Assembly: GCA_021812735.1 (NCBI GenBank)
Contig: JAKAMV010000075.1
Span: 1-19,848, forward strand
Length of the DNA stretch: 19,848 nt
Direction of reading: 5' to 3'
DNA from: Chloroflexota bacterium
GTDB lineage: Bacteria; Chloroflexota; Limnocylindria; Limnocylindrales; CSP1-4
This document shows positions 1 through 8,307 of this stretch, piece by piece. The notes under the pieces are model-generated. The model was given only the letters and a program-made list of their open reading frames with translations, ran no database searches and was not told the DNA's origin. Every line of letters begins with the position of its first letter. Position 1 is the stretch's first letter. Both the position numbers and the translations under genes were made by a program.

Positions 1-1
1 A

Positions 2-2035
2 CCGAGCGACGTCCGTCTGCCCACCCCCGAGATCCTCCGCGAGCAGGTGGTGCTCGAGGAGCTCGACCTCGCGCCCGACGGGTCCTTCGCCGTCGTCACC
101 CGGCGTGTGGTGGACGGGGAGGACTACGTGTCGCACCTCTGGGTCGTGTCCCTCCCGGGGGGCGGCGAGCCGCGCCGACTCACCACTGGCCGCTTCCGCG
201 ACCGCCGGCCGGCCGTGAGCCCCGACGGCACCCGCATCGCGTTCACGCGCAAGGTCCCGGGCGAGGAGCGGACCGAGCTGGCGGTCCTGCGCTGCGACGC
301 CGGGCCGGGCGACGCGCCCAGCCTGCTCGACCTGGGCGAGCTCCACATGAGTCAGCCGGTGTGGTCGCCCGACGGGAGCCTGATCGCCTTCACCGCCGAC
401 GCGGGGCCGCAGCGGTTCATCGTCGGTGAGCGCCCGGCCAACGCAGACGGCACGCGGCCGGAGCCGACGGCCCGAGTGGTCCGGGTCATGGACTACCGCT
501 GGGACGAGATCGGCTACGCGGACCGGCACGCGCAGCTGTTCGTGGTCCCGGCGGACGGCAGCGCCGCCCCGCGGCAGGTCGCCGCCATACCGGGCGGCGT
601 GTCGGGGATCCCCGCCTGGCGTCCCGACGGGCAGGCTTTGGCCGTCACCGCCGACCCCCGCCCGGACGCGGACCGCCGCCCGCGCACCTCGGTCGTCGAG
701 ATCCCGCTCGCGGGTGGCGAACCCCGCGACGCCCTCACCCTCGCGGGCCCCGTCCGGGCGCCCGCCTACTCACCAGACGGCCGGTTCATCGCGGGCATCG
801 GCGTGGACGACCCCGACTTCTTCGACGACCTCTCCCCGACCCTGCACGTGGCGCCGGCTGACGGCACCGGCCGGCCATGGGCACTCGCGCCGGACCTGGA
901 CCGGCCCGTCGGCAACTGGGCCGACACCGACCTCACCGGCTGGATGGTGGACCAGCGGCCGGGGCCTGTCTGGGCGGCGCCCGACGAGATCGTGGCGCTG
1001 GTGACGGACCGCGGCAGGACCCATCCCTGGCGGTTCCGCGTGGACCCCGCGACGGCCCACCCCGCGGGCGACCCCCAGCGCGTCGTGCGCGGCGACGCCA
1101 TGGCGAACATGCTGGCGGCGTCTGCCGGCGGCACGATCGCCGTGATCGCGACCGTGGGTCCCCGTCCGCCGGAGGTCTGCCTGGCGGAGCCCGACGGAGG
1201 CCTGCGCCCGTGCACCACGATGGGCGGCGCCTGGCTCGACGGCGTCGCCTGGCCGGAGATGCGCGTCGTGGAAGCTCCCGGGCCGGGCGGGCCGATCGAG
1301 ACGTGGATCGCCTCACCGGCCGACGCGGGCGAGCGGCCGCTGCCGACGATCGTGGACGTGCACGGCGGGCCGCTGGGCGCATGGTCGCCGGCGCCAAGCC
1401 TCGAAGTGGCGCTCCTGTGCGCACGAGGCTTCCGGGTCCTGCTGCCGAACATCCGCGGCTCGGCCAGCTACGGGCGCGAGTGGATCGCCCCCCAGCTGGG
1501 CGACTGGGGCGGACCCGACGCCGACGACGTCCACGCCGCCCTGGACCACGCCGTCGAACTCGGCCTGGCCGACCGCAACCGCCTCGGCGTGCTGGGCCTC
1601 TCGTACGGCGGGTTCATGGTCAACTGGCTCGTCGGCACCACGGACCGCTTCCGGGCCGCGGTGTCCGAGAACGGCGTGACCAACCAGGTGAGCGCCTGGG
1701 CGGGCAGCGATTCGGGGCCCGAGTACTGTCGGGCGGCGCGGCTGGGCGACCCCACCACGCCGGACGGGGTTGCGAAGCTGTGGCGCCAGTCGCCGCTGCG
1801 CAACGTGGCGAGCGTCCGGACGCCGCTGCTGCTGCTCCAGTCCGAGAGCGACCGCCGCTGCCCCGCCTCGGACAACGAGCAGTACTTCGTGGCGCTCCGA
1901 CAGCTCGGCCGCCAAGTCGAGTTCGTGCTCTACCCGGAGGAGTACCACGTGCTCCAGGCCACCGGGCGCATCGACCGGCGGGTCGATCGCATGACACGGA
2001 TGGTCGACTGGCTCGAGCGCTTCGTCCTCGGCTGA
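2..2035 (+). CDS. S9 family (prolyl oligopeptidase-type) peptidase, 5' end outside window
   Basis: Serine peptidase of the S9 family, which cleaves short peptides, often at the N-terminus. An N-terminal beta-propeller is visible as repeated SPDG/WSPDG blades over about residues 1-390 (numbered from the GTG at 47). A C-terminal alpha/beta-hydrolase domain follows, about 400-662. The catalytic triad is visible: Ser519 in GLSYGGF, Asp602 in SESDRR and His634 in EEYHV. The frame is open to the left edge, and the residues before position 47 (PTPEILREQ...) look like the usual start of S9 propellers. The GTG at 47 is therefore probably internal and the true start lies upstream of the window. No signal peptide can be judged. 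The gene converges on the PfkB kinase and ends just before a perfect palindrome. The family is certain; acylaminoacyl- versus dipeptidyl-peptidase specificity is not. Confidence 0.93.
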   Translation, partial: PSDVRLPTPEILREQVVLEELDLAPDGSFAVVTRRVVDGEDYVSHLWVVSLPGGGEPRRLTTGRFRDRRPAVSPDGTRIAFTRKVPGEERTELAVLRCDAGPGDAPSLLDLGELHMSQPVWSPDGSLIAFTADAGPQRFIVGERPANADGTRPEPTARVVRVMDYRWDEIGYADRHAQLFVVPADGSAAPRQVAAIPGGVSGIPAWRPDGQALAVTADPRPDADRRPRTSVVEIPLAGGEPRDALTLAGPVRAPAYSPDGRFIAGIGVDDPDFFDDLSPTLHVAPADGTGRPWALAPDLDRPVGNWADTDLTGWMVDQRPGPVWAAPDEIVALVTDRGRTHPWRFRVDPATAHPAGDPQRVVRGDAMANMLAASAGGTIAVIATVGPRPPEVCLAEPDGGLRPCTTMGGAWLDGVAWPEMRVVEAPGPGGPIETWIASPADAGERPLPTIVDVHGGPLGAWSPAPSLEVALLCARGFRVLLPNIRGSASYGREWIAPQLGDWGGPDADDVHAALDHAVELGLADRNRLGVLGLSYGGFMVNWLVGTTDRFRAAVSENGVTNQVSAWAGSDSGPEYCRAARLGDPTTPDGVAKLWRQSPLRNVASVRTPLLLLQSESDRRCPASDNEQYFVALRQLGRQVEFVLYPEEYHVLQATGRIDRRVDRMTRMVDWLERFVLG

Positions 2036-2053
2036 CCCGCACTCTGGACTGCT

Positions 2054-2089
2054 GGGTAGGGCTCCCCGGCCGGCCGGGGAGCCCTACCC
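2054..2089. terminator. Perfect 36-bp palindrome, bidirectional terminator between convergent genes
   Basis: The arm GGGTAGGGCTCCCCGGCC (2054-2071) is followed directly by its exact reverse complement (2072-2089). In RNA of either strand this folds into a very stable GC-rich stem. It starts 18 bp after the S9 peptidase stop and contains the PfkB kinase stop codon (2084-2086) within its right arm. No long T-tract follows on either side, so it is an intrinsic-terminator-like hairpin of the GC-rich kind rather than a textbook terminator. Confidence 0.75.
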
Positions 2090-3076
2090 GATCGAGAGCT
2101 CCGGTGGCCGCGACGAGATCTGCCGGAGCGCGGCCCGGTTGCCGAGCACCGCGCCGCGTTGGAGCGCCGCCGACTCGGCGAGGCCGCGGGCTCGTGCCAT
2201 GAGCCAGCCGGCCAGGAACCCCGCGTCGAACGCGTCCCCGGCGCCGGTGGTGTCCTCCGCCCTGACCGGTGCCGTGGCCACCTCGAGGCGAAGCGCGTCG
2301 CCTGCCTGCCGCAGCAGCACCGTGGCCCCCTTGCGCCCGCGCTTCACCACCGCGGCCGGGGCCAGCTCGAGCAGGCGCTCCTCGCGGCCCGGGCCCAGCA
2401 GCGCACGGGCCTCGCTGCGGGTGGCGAACAGCAGGTCAGGGGCGGACGCCTCGATCAGGCGGATGGCAGCCCGGCGACCGTTGGCCAGCAGCGGCGCCGA
2501 CGACGAGAGGTCAACCGCCACCAGCGCGCCGCCCGCATGGCCGAGCCGCGCGGCGGCCATGCCCGCGAGCCCCAGCGGCTCGTCGAGCAGGGAGTAGGCC
2601 GGCAGGTGCACCGCGGCCGCCCCGGCGAACCACTCCGGGCGCAGGTCCTCGGGCCGCAGCCTGAGCGCCGCGCCGCGCTCCGTCACGAACGATCGCTCGC
2701 CGCCCGGCTCCACGAGCACGCCGATCCGGCCCGTGGGCGCGCCGGCAACGCGGACCGCCTTGACGTCCACGCCGTCGGCCGCCACGTCGGCCACGAGCGC
2801 ACGCCCGGTCGCGTCCCGGCCCACCGCACACACGAGCGTGGGCCGCATGCCGAGCCGGCCCAGCCAGCGGGCCGCGTTTGAGGCGGAGCCGCCCTGGCGC
2901 AGCACCACGCGCCCGGTGACGTCGGTGCCGCGGGCCAGGTCACGGCCCGGCGCCAGCACCACGTCGAGCACCAGATCGCCGACGACCACGACCCGCGGCC
3001 GGGCGGGGACCCTGTGACGGACGCCGGCCGAGGCGCGCCGCGGCTCGAGGCGTCGGGGGCGAGGCAGGCTCGGCAT
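2084..3076 (-). CDS. PfkB-family carbohydrate/nucleoside kinase
   Basis: Ribokinase-fold kinase that phosphorylates a sugar or nucleoside hydroxyl with ATP in the cytoplasm. From the ATG at 3076 it is 330 aa, typical for the family. The first strand is RVVVVGDLVLDVV (about 29-40), followed by the PfkB signature 1 region QGGSASNAA (61-69). Signature 2 is DTTGAGDAF (275-283), with Asp281 as the expected catalytic base and GAGD forming the anion hole. The substrate cannot be read from the motifs; ribokinase, KDG kinase or adenosine kinase are all possible. An upstream TTG (3142) and ATG (3118) also keep the frame open. I chose 3076 because a TATCCT -10-like hexamer lies 7 nt upstream, which suits a leaderless message, and the extra residues are low-complexity and Arg-rich. 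The gene converges on the S9 peptidase. Confidence 0.88.
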   Translation of the reverse strand: MPSLPRPRRLEPRRASAGVRHRVPARPRVVVVGDLVLDVVLAPGRDLARGTDVTGRVVLRQGGSASNAARWLGRLGMRPTLVCAVGRDATGRALVADVAADGVDVKAVRVAGAPTGRIGVLVEPGGERSFVTERGAALRLRPEDLRPEWFAGAAAVHLPAYSLLDEPLGLAGMAAARLGHAGGALVAVDLSSSAPLLANGRRAAIRLIEASAPDLLFATRSEARALLGPGREERLLELAPAAVVKRGRKGATVLLRQAGDALRLEVATAPVRAEDTTGAGDAFDAGFLAGWLMARARGLAESAALQRGAVLGNRAALRQISSRPPELSIG

Positions 3077-3083
3077 CGGCCGG

Positions 3084-3089
3084 AGGATA
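3084..3089 (-). promoter_or_regulatory. Putative -10 box of a leaderless PfkB-kinase transcript
   Basis: TATCCT on the minus strand (TANNNT form) sits 7 nt before the ATG at 3076, with no Shine-Dalgarno between. This spacing places the transcription start at or next to the start codon. I see no convincing -35. Confidence 0.35.
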
Positions 3090-3285
3090 CGCCGACGCGG
3101 AGGACTCGCGGGAATCATGTGGACCCGGTGTCGAGACCGCAATCGACGTTGGCGAAGATCAACCCAACCTCACGGGCGCCTCTGTTGCGTTCGCCGCCGG
3201 GCGGCGGTCGAATCGTGCTGCGGCGCTCTACCGCCCGGCTGCCGTTTCCAGCCGCGTGGACGCCGCTCGGGGAGCCCGCCGCCTG

Positions 3286-4905
3286 ATGTCGATCGAGAGT
3301 CCGTCGCCCGACCGTCTGCTCAGTGCGCCCATCCCCGGTGCTGAGCCGCCGTGGCGGGACCGGCGACTGGCCACGTCCGGCGCAGCTGTCGCGGCGGTCG
3401 CGGTCGCGGCCTACGCCCTCCACGCGTCCGGGACACTCGCCGAGACCAGTGCAACGCTCCAGGTCATGGGCTTCGACCCCGACCGGTCACGGCTCATCGC
3501 GGACCTCCTGGCCGCCGCCATCGCAACGGCGTCGGGGACGCTGCTGGCCGGTGCCCTCCGGACGTCGCTGCTCGCCGGGTCGGCGGCCGGGCTCCTGCTG
3601 TTCGGGCGCACCTTCCTCCGCGAGACGCGCACTGCCGTCGACGCCAGGGGGCCCGCCGGCGCGTTTGACGCGGTCGGGTGGGCCCTGAGCCTCGCCACGC
3701 TGATCGTGGCGTTCACCGTGGTCGCCTGGGCCACGGGGTCGCTGGCGCGGATCGTCCGGTCCTGGCTGCTCGACGCGAGCCGGGACCTCGGCGCGTTCAC
3801 CCAGCACGACCGCAGCGTCCGTCGACTCGGACGGCCGGCCGCTGTCGCGGTCCTGGCCGCCATCCTGGCGATGACGCTGCCGGTCTTCTCCGACATGGTC
3901 AACTACAGTCCGGACGCCCACATGCGGGATGGACGGCTGGGGGTGGCCCTCGCGCAGGAGACGACCGGGACCCCGGCCAGCAGCACCGCTGCCGAGGGCT
4001 CCAGACTGCTCCTCCCGCCCGAGATGACCCAGGGCGGCAGCGGGACGAGCAGCGTGATGAGGACGGGGACGCCGTGGAGCGCGTGGCAGCCGTCTGGCCA
4101 GGGGCAGATCGTCAAGGTCAACGAGCCCGCGCCCTGGGTCGGCGGCACGAGCACCACGGCCGAGCTCCAGATCTACCTGCCACCCGGGTACGCCGCGTCG
4201 GGCCGCGCCTACCCCGTGCTGTACGCGGTGCCGTGGGACGCCTCCCTGTGGACCACGGGCGCCAACCTCACGACGATGCTCGACACGATGATCACGACCG
4301 GCCAGATCCCGGCCTCGATCGTCGTCTTCGCGGCGCAGGCGGGCGGGCCGTACCCCGCCAGCGAGTGCGTGAACTCGCTCGACGGGCGCGAGTGGTTCGA
4401 TTCGTACCTCGTGAACACCGTGGTCCCCTACGTGGACGCCTCGTACCGCACGATCAGGACGGCGGCCGCACGGTCGGTGCTCGGCTTCTCGCAGGGCGGG
4501 TTCTGCTCCACCATGCTGGTCCTGCGCCACCCCGATGTGTTCGCCACGGCCGTCGCCCTGAGCGGCTACTACGAGGCGGGCGTGCTCTCGAACCAGACCC
4601 CGAACGCCTACCGGCCCTTCGGCGGCAACCCCACGGCGGAGTCGCAGTACTCGCCGATCCGGCTGGTCGGGGAGCTGCCGCCCGCGCAGCGCCGCACCGT
4701 GCTGCTCATCCTCGAGGGCGACCCGTCAGACCCGTTCTACGGCCCCCAGTACACGGCCATGGTAGGCGCCGCGAAGGCCGCCGGCGTGCCGGTCCTCGCG
4801 ATCCAGTCCCCTTCCGGGCACGGGTGGCCGGCCGTCCGGGATCACCTGCCCGCGATGCTCGAGGCGCTCGCCCAGCACGAGAACGCGCTGGGGGTGTTCG
4901 CGTGA
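3286..4905 (+). CDS. Membrane-anchored esterase (putative esterase / antigen-85-like alpha/beta hydrolase)
   Basis: This 539-aa protein has four hydrophobic segments in its N-terminal 210 residues (near 31-51, 68-105, 130-160 and 185-205) and a catalytic domain from about 255 onward that is probably extracytoplasmic. The nucleophile is Ser402 in GFSQGGF and the base is His512 in SGHGW. The acid is likely among Glu477/Asp479/Asp482 in LEGDPSD. The fold matches the esterase D/antigen 85 group, which hydrolyses or transfers acyl groups on lipids and glycans. A GTG at 3256 is in frame, but the ATG at 3286 is preceded by GGGGAG at suitable distance and starts a normal N-terminus. The stop overlaps the start of the downstream MprF-like synthase by 4 bp (GTGA), so the two are translationally coupled. 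It is a paralogue of the esterase at 8308. The natural substrate is unknown; an aminoacylated lipid is the contextual guess. Confidence 0.85.
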   Translation: MSIESPSPDRLLSAPIPGAEPPWRDRRLATSGAAVAAVAVAAYALHASGTLAETSATLQVMGFDPDRSRLIADLLAAAIATASGTLLAGALRTSLLAGSAAGLLLFGRTFLRETRTAVDARGPAGAFDAVGWALSLATLIVAFTVVAWATGSLARIVRSWLLDASRDLGAFTQHDRSVRRLGRPAAVAVLAAILAMTLPVFSDMVNYSPDAHMRDGRLGVALAQETTGTPASSTAAEGSRLLLPPEMTQGGSGTSSVMRTGTPWSAWQPSGQGQIVKVNEPAPWVGGTSTTAELQIYLPPGYAASGRAYPVLYAVPWDASLWTTGANLTTMLDTMITTGQIPASIVVFAAQAGGPYPASECVNSLDGREWFDSYLVNTVVPYVDASYRTIRTAAARSVLGFSQGGFCSTMLVLRHPDVFATAVALSGYYEAGVLSNQTPNAYRPFGGNPTAESQYSPIRLVGELPPAQRRTVLLILEGDPSDPFYGPQYTAMVGAAKAAGVPVLAIQSPSGHGWPAVRDHLPAMLEALAQHENALGVFA

Positions 4906-6638
4906 GCGAACCGTCCACCGCCGTCACGGCCGAGCCCGCGGCCCTCGCGCCCGCGGCTGACGCCACCCTCCCGTTCGACGGCCAGGCCGCTGTCGGCCGC
5001 TGGGGGACGACCGACCTGATCGCCCTCGTCCCCGCAGTCCTCGTGCTGCTGTGCTCCGTGGCGAGCGACATGGTGGCGCTGCTGGGGGCCGATCCGCTCG
5101 GCGTCTGGCGGCTGCTGCCCGCCGGCCCGGTGGCCGGCGACTGGATCGGCGCTGAAGTGTCGAGCACGGCGTTCCTGCTGGTGGGGATCGCCCTGCTCCG
5201 CCGCAAGCGCGCCGGCTACTGGATGGCGCTCGCGATGGCGGCCGGAGGGCTGATCGTCCAGGGGGCGACGCTCGACCACCCGATCTCGGTGGCGACCGCA
5301 GCGGCGGTCGGCGTGGTGCTGGTCGCGACGCGGGAGCGCTACGACGCCGGGACGGGGCGCCGCGAGCTCGTGCTCGCGATCGCGCTGCTCGGCGTGGCGC
5401 TCGTGCTGGCGGCCGGTGCGGCCCTCGCGGCGGCCAACGGCGCCGACGACATCGTGACCGTGGCCGACGGGGTTGGCGCCCTGCTGGACCTCGCCACGCC
5501 GGTCGCGGTGCCGGGACTGGCCACCGTGGGCGCCCTCCTCGTCGCAGGGCGCCTCGCCTATGTGCTCGCGTCCGTCCTCGTCCTCGACCCGCGTCCCGAC
5601 GACCGCTCGCCGGAGGTCCTCGCCCGCGCCCGCGCCACGCTCGAGCGCGTGGGGAGCGGAGCCCTGTACCCATACCAGCTCGCTCCCGAGTGCACCGCCT
5701 GGGCCGACGCCGATGGCGCGGCCGCTCTCGCCGTCGCCCACGTGGGGCGTGCCGAGGTGGCGCTCGGCGACCCGTCCGGAGCGCCCGCCGCAGCCGCCTC
5801 TGTGCTGGACGCCTGGCTGGAGCGCTGCCGCCGATCCGACGTCGTCCCGACGGTCTACCAGGCCACTGACGCCCTCGCCCGCCGACAGCGCGCCCGCGGC
5901 TGGCTCTCGGTCACCGTCGGGCGCGAAGCTGTGCTGGATCCCGGCGCATTCGACCTCTCCACCCCCCGGATGGCCAACCTGCGCCACACGATCACGCGGT
6001 CGCGCAGGGGGGGCGTGTCCACCGTGTGGTCCGCCGAGGGGGTCGCTGGCCTGCCAGACCCGGGGACCGTGGCCGGGCTCATCGCGCTCGACGCCGCCTG
6101 GCGCAGGTCCGCCGGGCCGTCGATGGGATTCACCGTCGGCCGGTTCGATCCCCGTGCCGTCGGCCCGTCGGCGATCGCCGTGGCGCACGACGCCGACGGC
6201 AGGCCGACGGCCTTCTGCGTCCTGCGCCCGACCGGTGCGGACGGCGGCTGGGTGCTCGACATCATGCGGCGCGAGCGCGACGGCGTGCCCGGCGCCCTCG
6301 AGGCCAGCCTCGCGGCGGCGGTTGCGGGCCTTGGGGCCCTGGGCGTTCGCCGGCTCTCCCTCGGGCTGGCCCCGCTCACGGGCCTCGACCCCGCCTCCCC
6401 GAGCCGATCCGAGCGCTGGCTCGCGCGTGGGGCACGCCTTGCCCGGCCCTTCTACAACACTGACGGTCTGGCCTTCTTCAAGGACAAGTTCGCGCCCGTG
6501 TGGGAGCCCCGCTTCCTGCTCGTCCCTGGCTGGACGTCGCTCCCGACCGGGGTCATCGCCCTGCTGCGGCTGCATCTCGGCGGCAGCTGGGGGCGCGTCG
6601 TCAAGTCCGTGGCGTCTGGGGTGGCCCAGGCTCGCTGA
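4902..6638 (+). CDS. MprF-like lipid aminoacyl-transferase (DUF2156 / LPG-synthase C-terminal domain) with N-terminal membrane domain
   Basis: This 578-aa protein has six to seven hydrophobic segments in residues about 35-225, followed by a soluble domain (about 235-578) of the phosphatidylglycerol lysyltransferase C-terminal type (DUF2156, GNAT-like fold). The diagnostic C-terminal stretch is FYNTDGLAFFKDKFAPVWEPR, close to the YNF-GL--YK-KF-P-WEPRY signature of MprF/LysPG synthases. Such enzymes use aminoacyl-tRNA to load an amino acid on phosphatidylglycerol or diacylglycerol at the inner membrane face. The membrane part is shorter than the 14-helix MprF of staphylococci, so a full flippase is unlikely. 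The start is the GTG at 4902 overlapping the esterase stop; the same frame is open far upstream, but that part is antisense-like shadow of the esterase. Its 3' end overlaps the convergent glycosyltransferase by 38 bp. Amino acid and lipid specificity cannot be read from the sequence. Confidence 0.86.
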   Translation: MSEPSTAVTAEPAALAPAADATLPFDGQAAVGRWGTTDLIALVPAVLVLLCSVASDMVALLGADPLGVWRLLPAGPVAGDWIGAEVSSTAFLLVGIALLRRKRAGYWMALAMAAGGLIVQGATLDHPISVATAAAVGVVLVATRERYDAGTGRRELVLAIALLGVALVLAAGAALAAANGADDIVTVADGVGALLDLATPVAVPGLATVGALLVAGRLAYVLASVLVLDPRPDDRSPEVLARARATLERVGSGALYPYQLAPECTAWADADGAAALAVAHVGRAEVALGDPSGAPAAAASVLDAWLERCRRSDVVPTVYQATDALARRQRARGWLSVTVGREAVLDPGAFDLSTPRMANLRHTITRSRRGGVSTVWSAEGVAGLPDPGTVAGLIALDAAWRRSAGPSMGFTVGRFDPRAVGPSAIAVAHDADGRPTAFCVLRPTGADGGWVLDIMRRERDGVPGALEASLAAAVAGLGALGVRRLSLGLAPLTGLDPASPSRSERWLARGARLARPFYNTDGLAFFKDKFAPVWEPRFLLVPGWTSLPTGVIALLRLHLGGSWGRVVKSVASGVAQAR

Positions 6639-8085
6639 ACGCGTCCGGCGAGATGTGGGGAGTCCGCACGAACCGTGTCGGGCCCGGCGTTCGGGCCACC
6701 CGGAGCCATGCCGCCGGGAGCACCAGCGGCCAGAGGCCGGCGAACACCGCGACCGCCACGGCGCGCACGAGTCGCGGCAGGGGGGCGAAACGGGCCTGCG
6801 GGAGCCGGGCCGCGGGGGCGGGCAGTCCGTCCTCGAGCGCGGACCAGGCGAGGATCACGGCGGCCGAGCCGTACCCCACGGTGAGTGCCGCCAGGAGCCG
6901 CCGCGCCGATGCCGCCGAGACCGAGGCTCCGCGCTCGCCGCCGGCTCGTCGACCGCGCCGGCGCGCGGGCATCCACCGGTCGCCAGACGCCCGCAGCGCG
7001 ATGCCCAGGACCGCCCACGGCAACACGGCCTGCGACGCGTAGCCGACCACCTCGGCTCGCCGCCGCAGCGGCACGCGAGCGTCCAGCGAGGCGGGGACGA
7101 CAAGGCGCACATCGCGCCGGACCGCGCCCTCCGCCCAGCGCAGCCGCTGCGCCAGGAGCGAGCGCACCGACAGGACCGGCTGCTCCCACACCTCGAGGTC
7201 GCGAGGGCGGGGCACGCCGCGACCTGCGTGGAGATACCAGCGCGTCGCAAGCTCGAGGTCCTCGCACAGGGCATCGGCCGGCCATCCGCCGAGCGCCTCG
7301 AGCGCCTCCGTCCCGATGACCATGCCGTCGCCGCGGAACTCGGCGGCACCGCCCAGCGCAAACCTGGCCCGCGCGATTTGGTCGTCCACGGCCTGCTCCC
7401 CGTCCTGGGCGAACGCCAGCGCCCGCGCCCACCACGCGCGCGCGCCGCGGCCCGCGGGGCGGAGCATCCGTCGCCGTGCCTGTGCCACACCGTCGGGGCG
7501 GGCTGCCGCGCGCGCCCGCTCGACGAAGCCGCGGGTGAGCCGCGCGTCCGCGTCCAGCACGACGACCACACCCGGCGCCGCGGACGCCGCGCGGAGGGCG
7601 GCGGCCTTCGACCCGGACGGCGCCGGGAGCCGGATCACCGATGCCTCGCGGCCGAGGACGTGCGCCTCGATCGCCGCGGCGGCGAGATCGCCGGTCCCGT
7701 CGACCGATCCGTCGTCCACCACGGTGAGCGCCATCGGAGCCGACCGGGCCGCCGCCGCGTCTGCCACCAGCTGCGCGATGACCGGCGCCTCGTCGCGTGC
7801 GGGGACGAGGAGCGTGACCGTGCTCGCTCCTTGGGATCCTCGGGCCTGCGGTCCGTCCCGCCCCGGCTCGCGCGCGGCCCTGCCGAGCCGGGCCAAGAGC
7901 ATCGCGCCCGCCGGGAGCGTGGCCGTCAGCACCTGCAGCGCCCCAGTGACACGCCGCGAGCCCGGCCCCGCATAGCCCGCCAGGAGCGCCGCCAGCGGGA
8001 TGAGGAGCGCCCGGCGCCGCACGACCCCTGCTGCCGGCACCTGCGCCGGCGGCAGGACGCGGGCGGCAGGGGCGGGGCTCGGCAT
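6601..8085 (-). CDS. Family-2 processive membrane glycosyltransferase
   Basis: 494-aa GT2 (GT-A fold) enzyme. A hydrophobic N-terminal region (about 27-68) precedes the nucleotide-sugar domain: VPARDEA (94-100), VVDDGS (122-127), the DXD motif DADAR (178-182), the acceptor/base motif EDLELA (275-280) and QRLRW (313-317). The last is the Q/R-x-x-R-W motif of processive enzymes such as cellulose and hyaluronan synthases. Two or three further membrane segments follow (about 338-360, 395-420 and 450-475). It probably transfers sugar from a nucleotide donor onto a membrane lipid or extends a polysaccharide at the inner membrane; donor and product are unknown. I prefer the ATG at 8085, with TATGCT 6 nt upstream and no Shine-Dalgarno (leaderless), over the ATG at 8124. 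It converges on and overlaps the MprF-like gene. Confidence 0.87.
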   Translation of the reverse strand: MPSPAPAARVLPPAQVPAAGVVRRRALLIPLAALLAGYAGPGSRRVTGALQVLTATLPAGAMLLARLGRAAREPGRDGPQARGSQGASTVTLLVPARDEAPVIAQLVADAAAARSAPMALTVVDDGSVDGTGDLAAAAIEAHVLGREASVIRLPAPSGSKAAALRAASAAPGVVVVLDADARLTRGFVERARAAARPDGVAQARRRMLRPAGRGARAWWARALAFAQDGEQAVDDQIARARFALGGAAEFRGDGMVIGTEALEALGGWPADALCEDLELATRWYLHAGRGVPRPRDLEVWEQPVLSVRSLLAQRLRWAEGAVRRDVRLVVPASLDARVPLRRRAEVVGYASQAVLPWAVLGIALRASGDRWMPARRRGRRAGGERGASVSAASARRLLAALTVGYGSAAVILAWSALEDGLPAPAARLPQARFAPLPRLVRAVAVAVFAGLWPLVLPAAWLRVARTPGPTRFVRTPHISPDAFSEPGPPQTPRT

Positions 8086-8091
8086 GGGTCG

Positions 8092-8097
8092 AGCATA
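8092..8097 (-). promoter_or_regulatory. Putative -10 box of a leaderless glycosyltransferase transcript
   Basis: TATGCT on the minus strand lies 6 nt before the ATG at 8085. Together with the same arrangement at the PfkB kinase, this suggests leaderless initiation is used in this genome. A -35 is not evident. Confidence 0.35.
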
Positions 8098-8295
8098 CGG
8101 CGGCGCGGTCGATCTGCCGGGCATCGCCGCACATCACGGCTGGCGTCCGCAAGACCCCCGGTCGGGCGGATGCCCCCCACCGCCGTGGTGGACGAGTCTC
8201 ATCCGAACGTCAACCTGCACGAGGTTGCTGCCGAGGCGGACGCATGGCAGCGTCGTGCCTGCCGTCAGTCGGGCGTCGCCGGGCTGCGGCACGCC

Positions 8296-8301
8296 GAGGA
8301 G
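8296..8301 (+). promoter_or_regulatory. Ribosome binding site deciding the start of the second esterase
   Basis: GAGGAG 6 nt before the ATG at 8308. It picks this ATG out of a reading frame that stays open for several kilobases upstream. Confidence 0.6.
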
Positions 8302-8307
8302 CACCTG

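Noticed and set aside
47..49. GTG as the real start of the S9 peptidase
   Set aside because: The frame is open to the window edge and the upstream residues look like the normal propeller N-terminus.
4842..6575. 577-codon minus-strand frame opposite the MprF-like gene
   Set aside because: Low-complexity Arg/Gly/Glu/His shadow; the plus strand encodes clear membrane helices and the DUF2156 signature.
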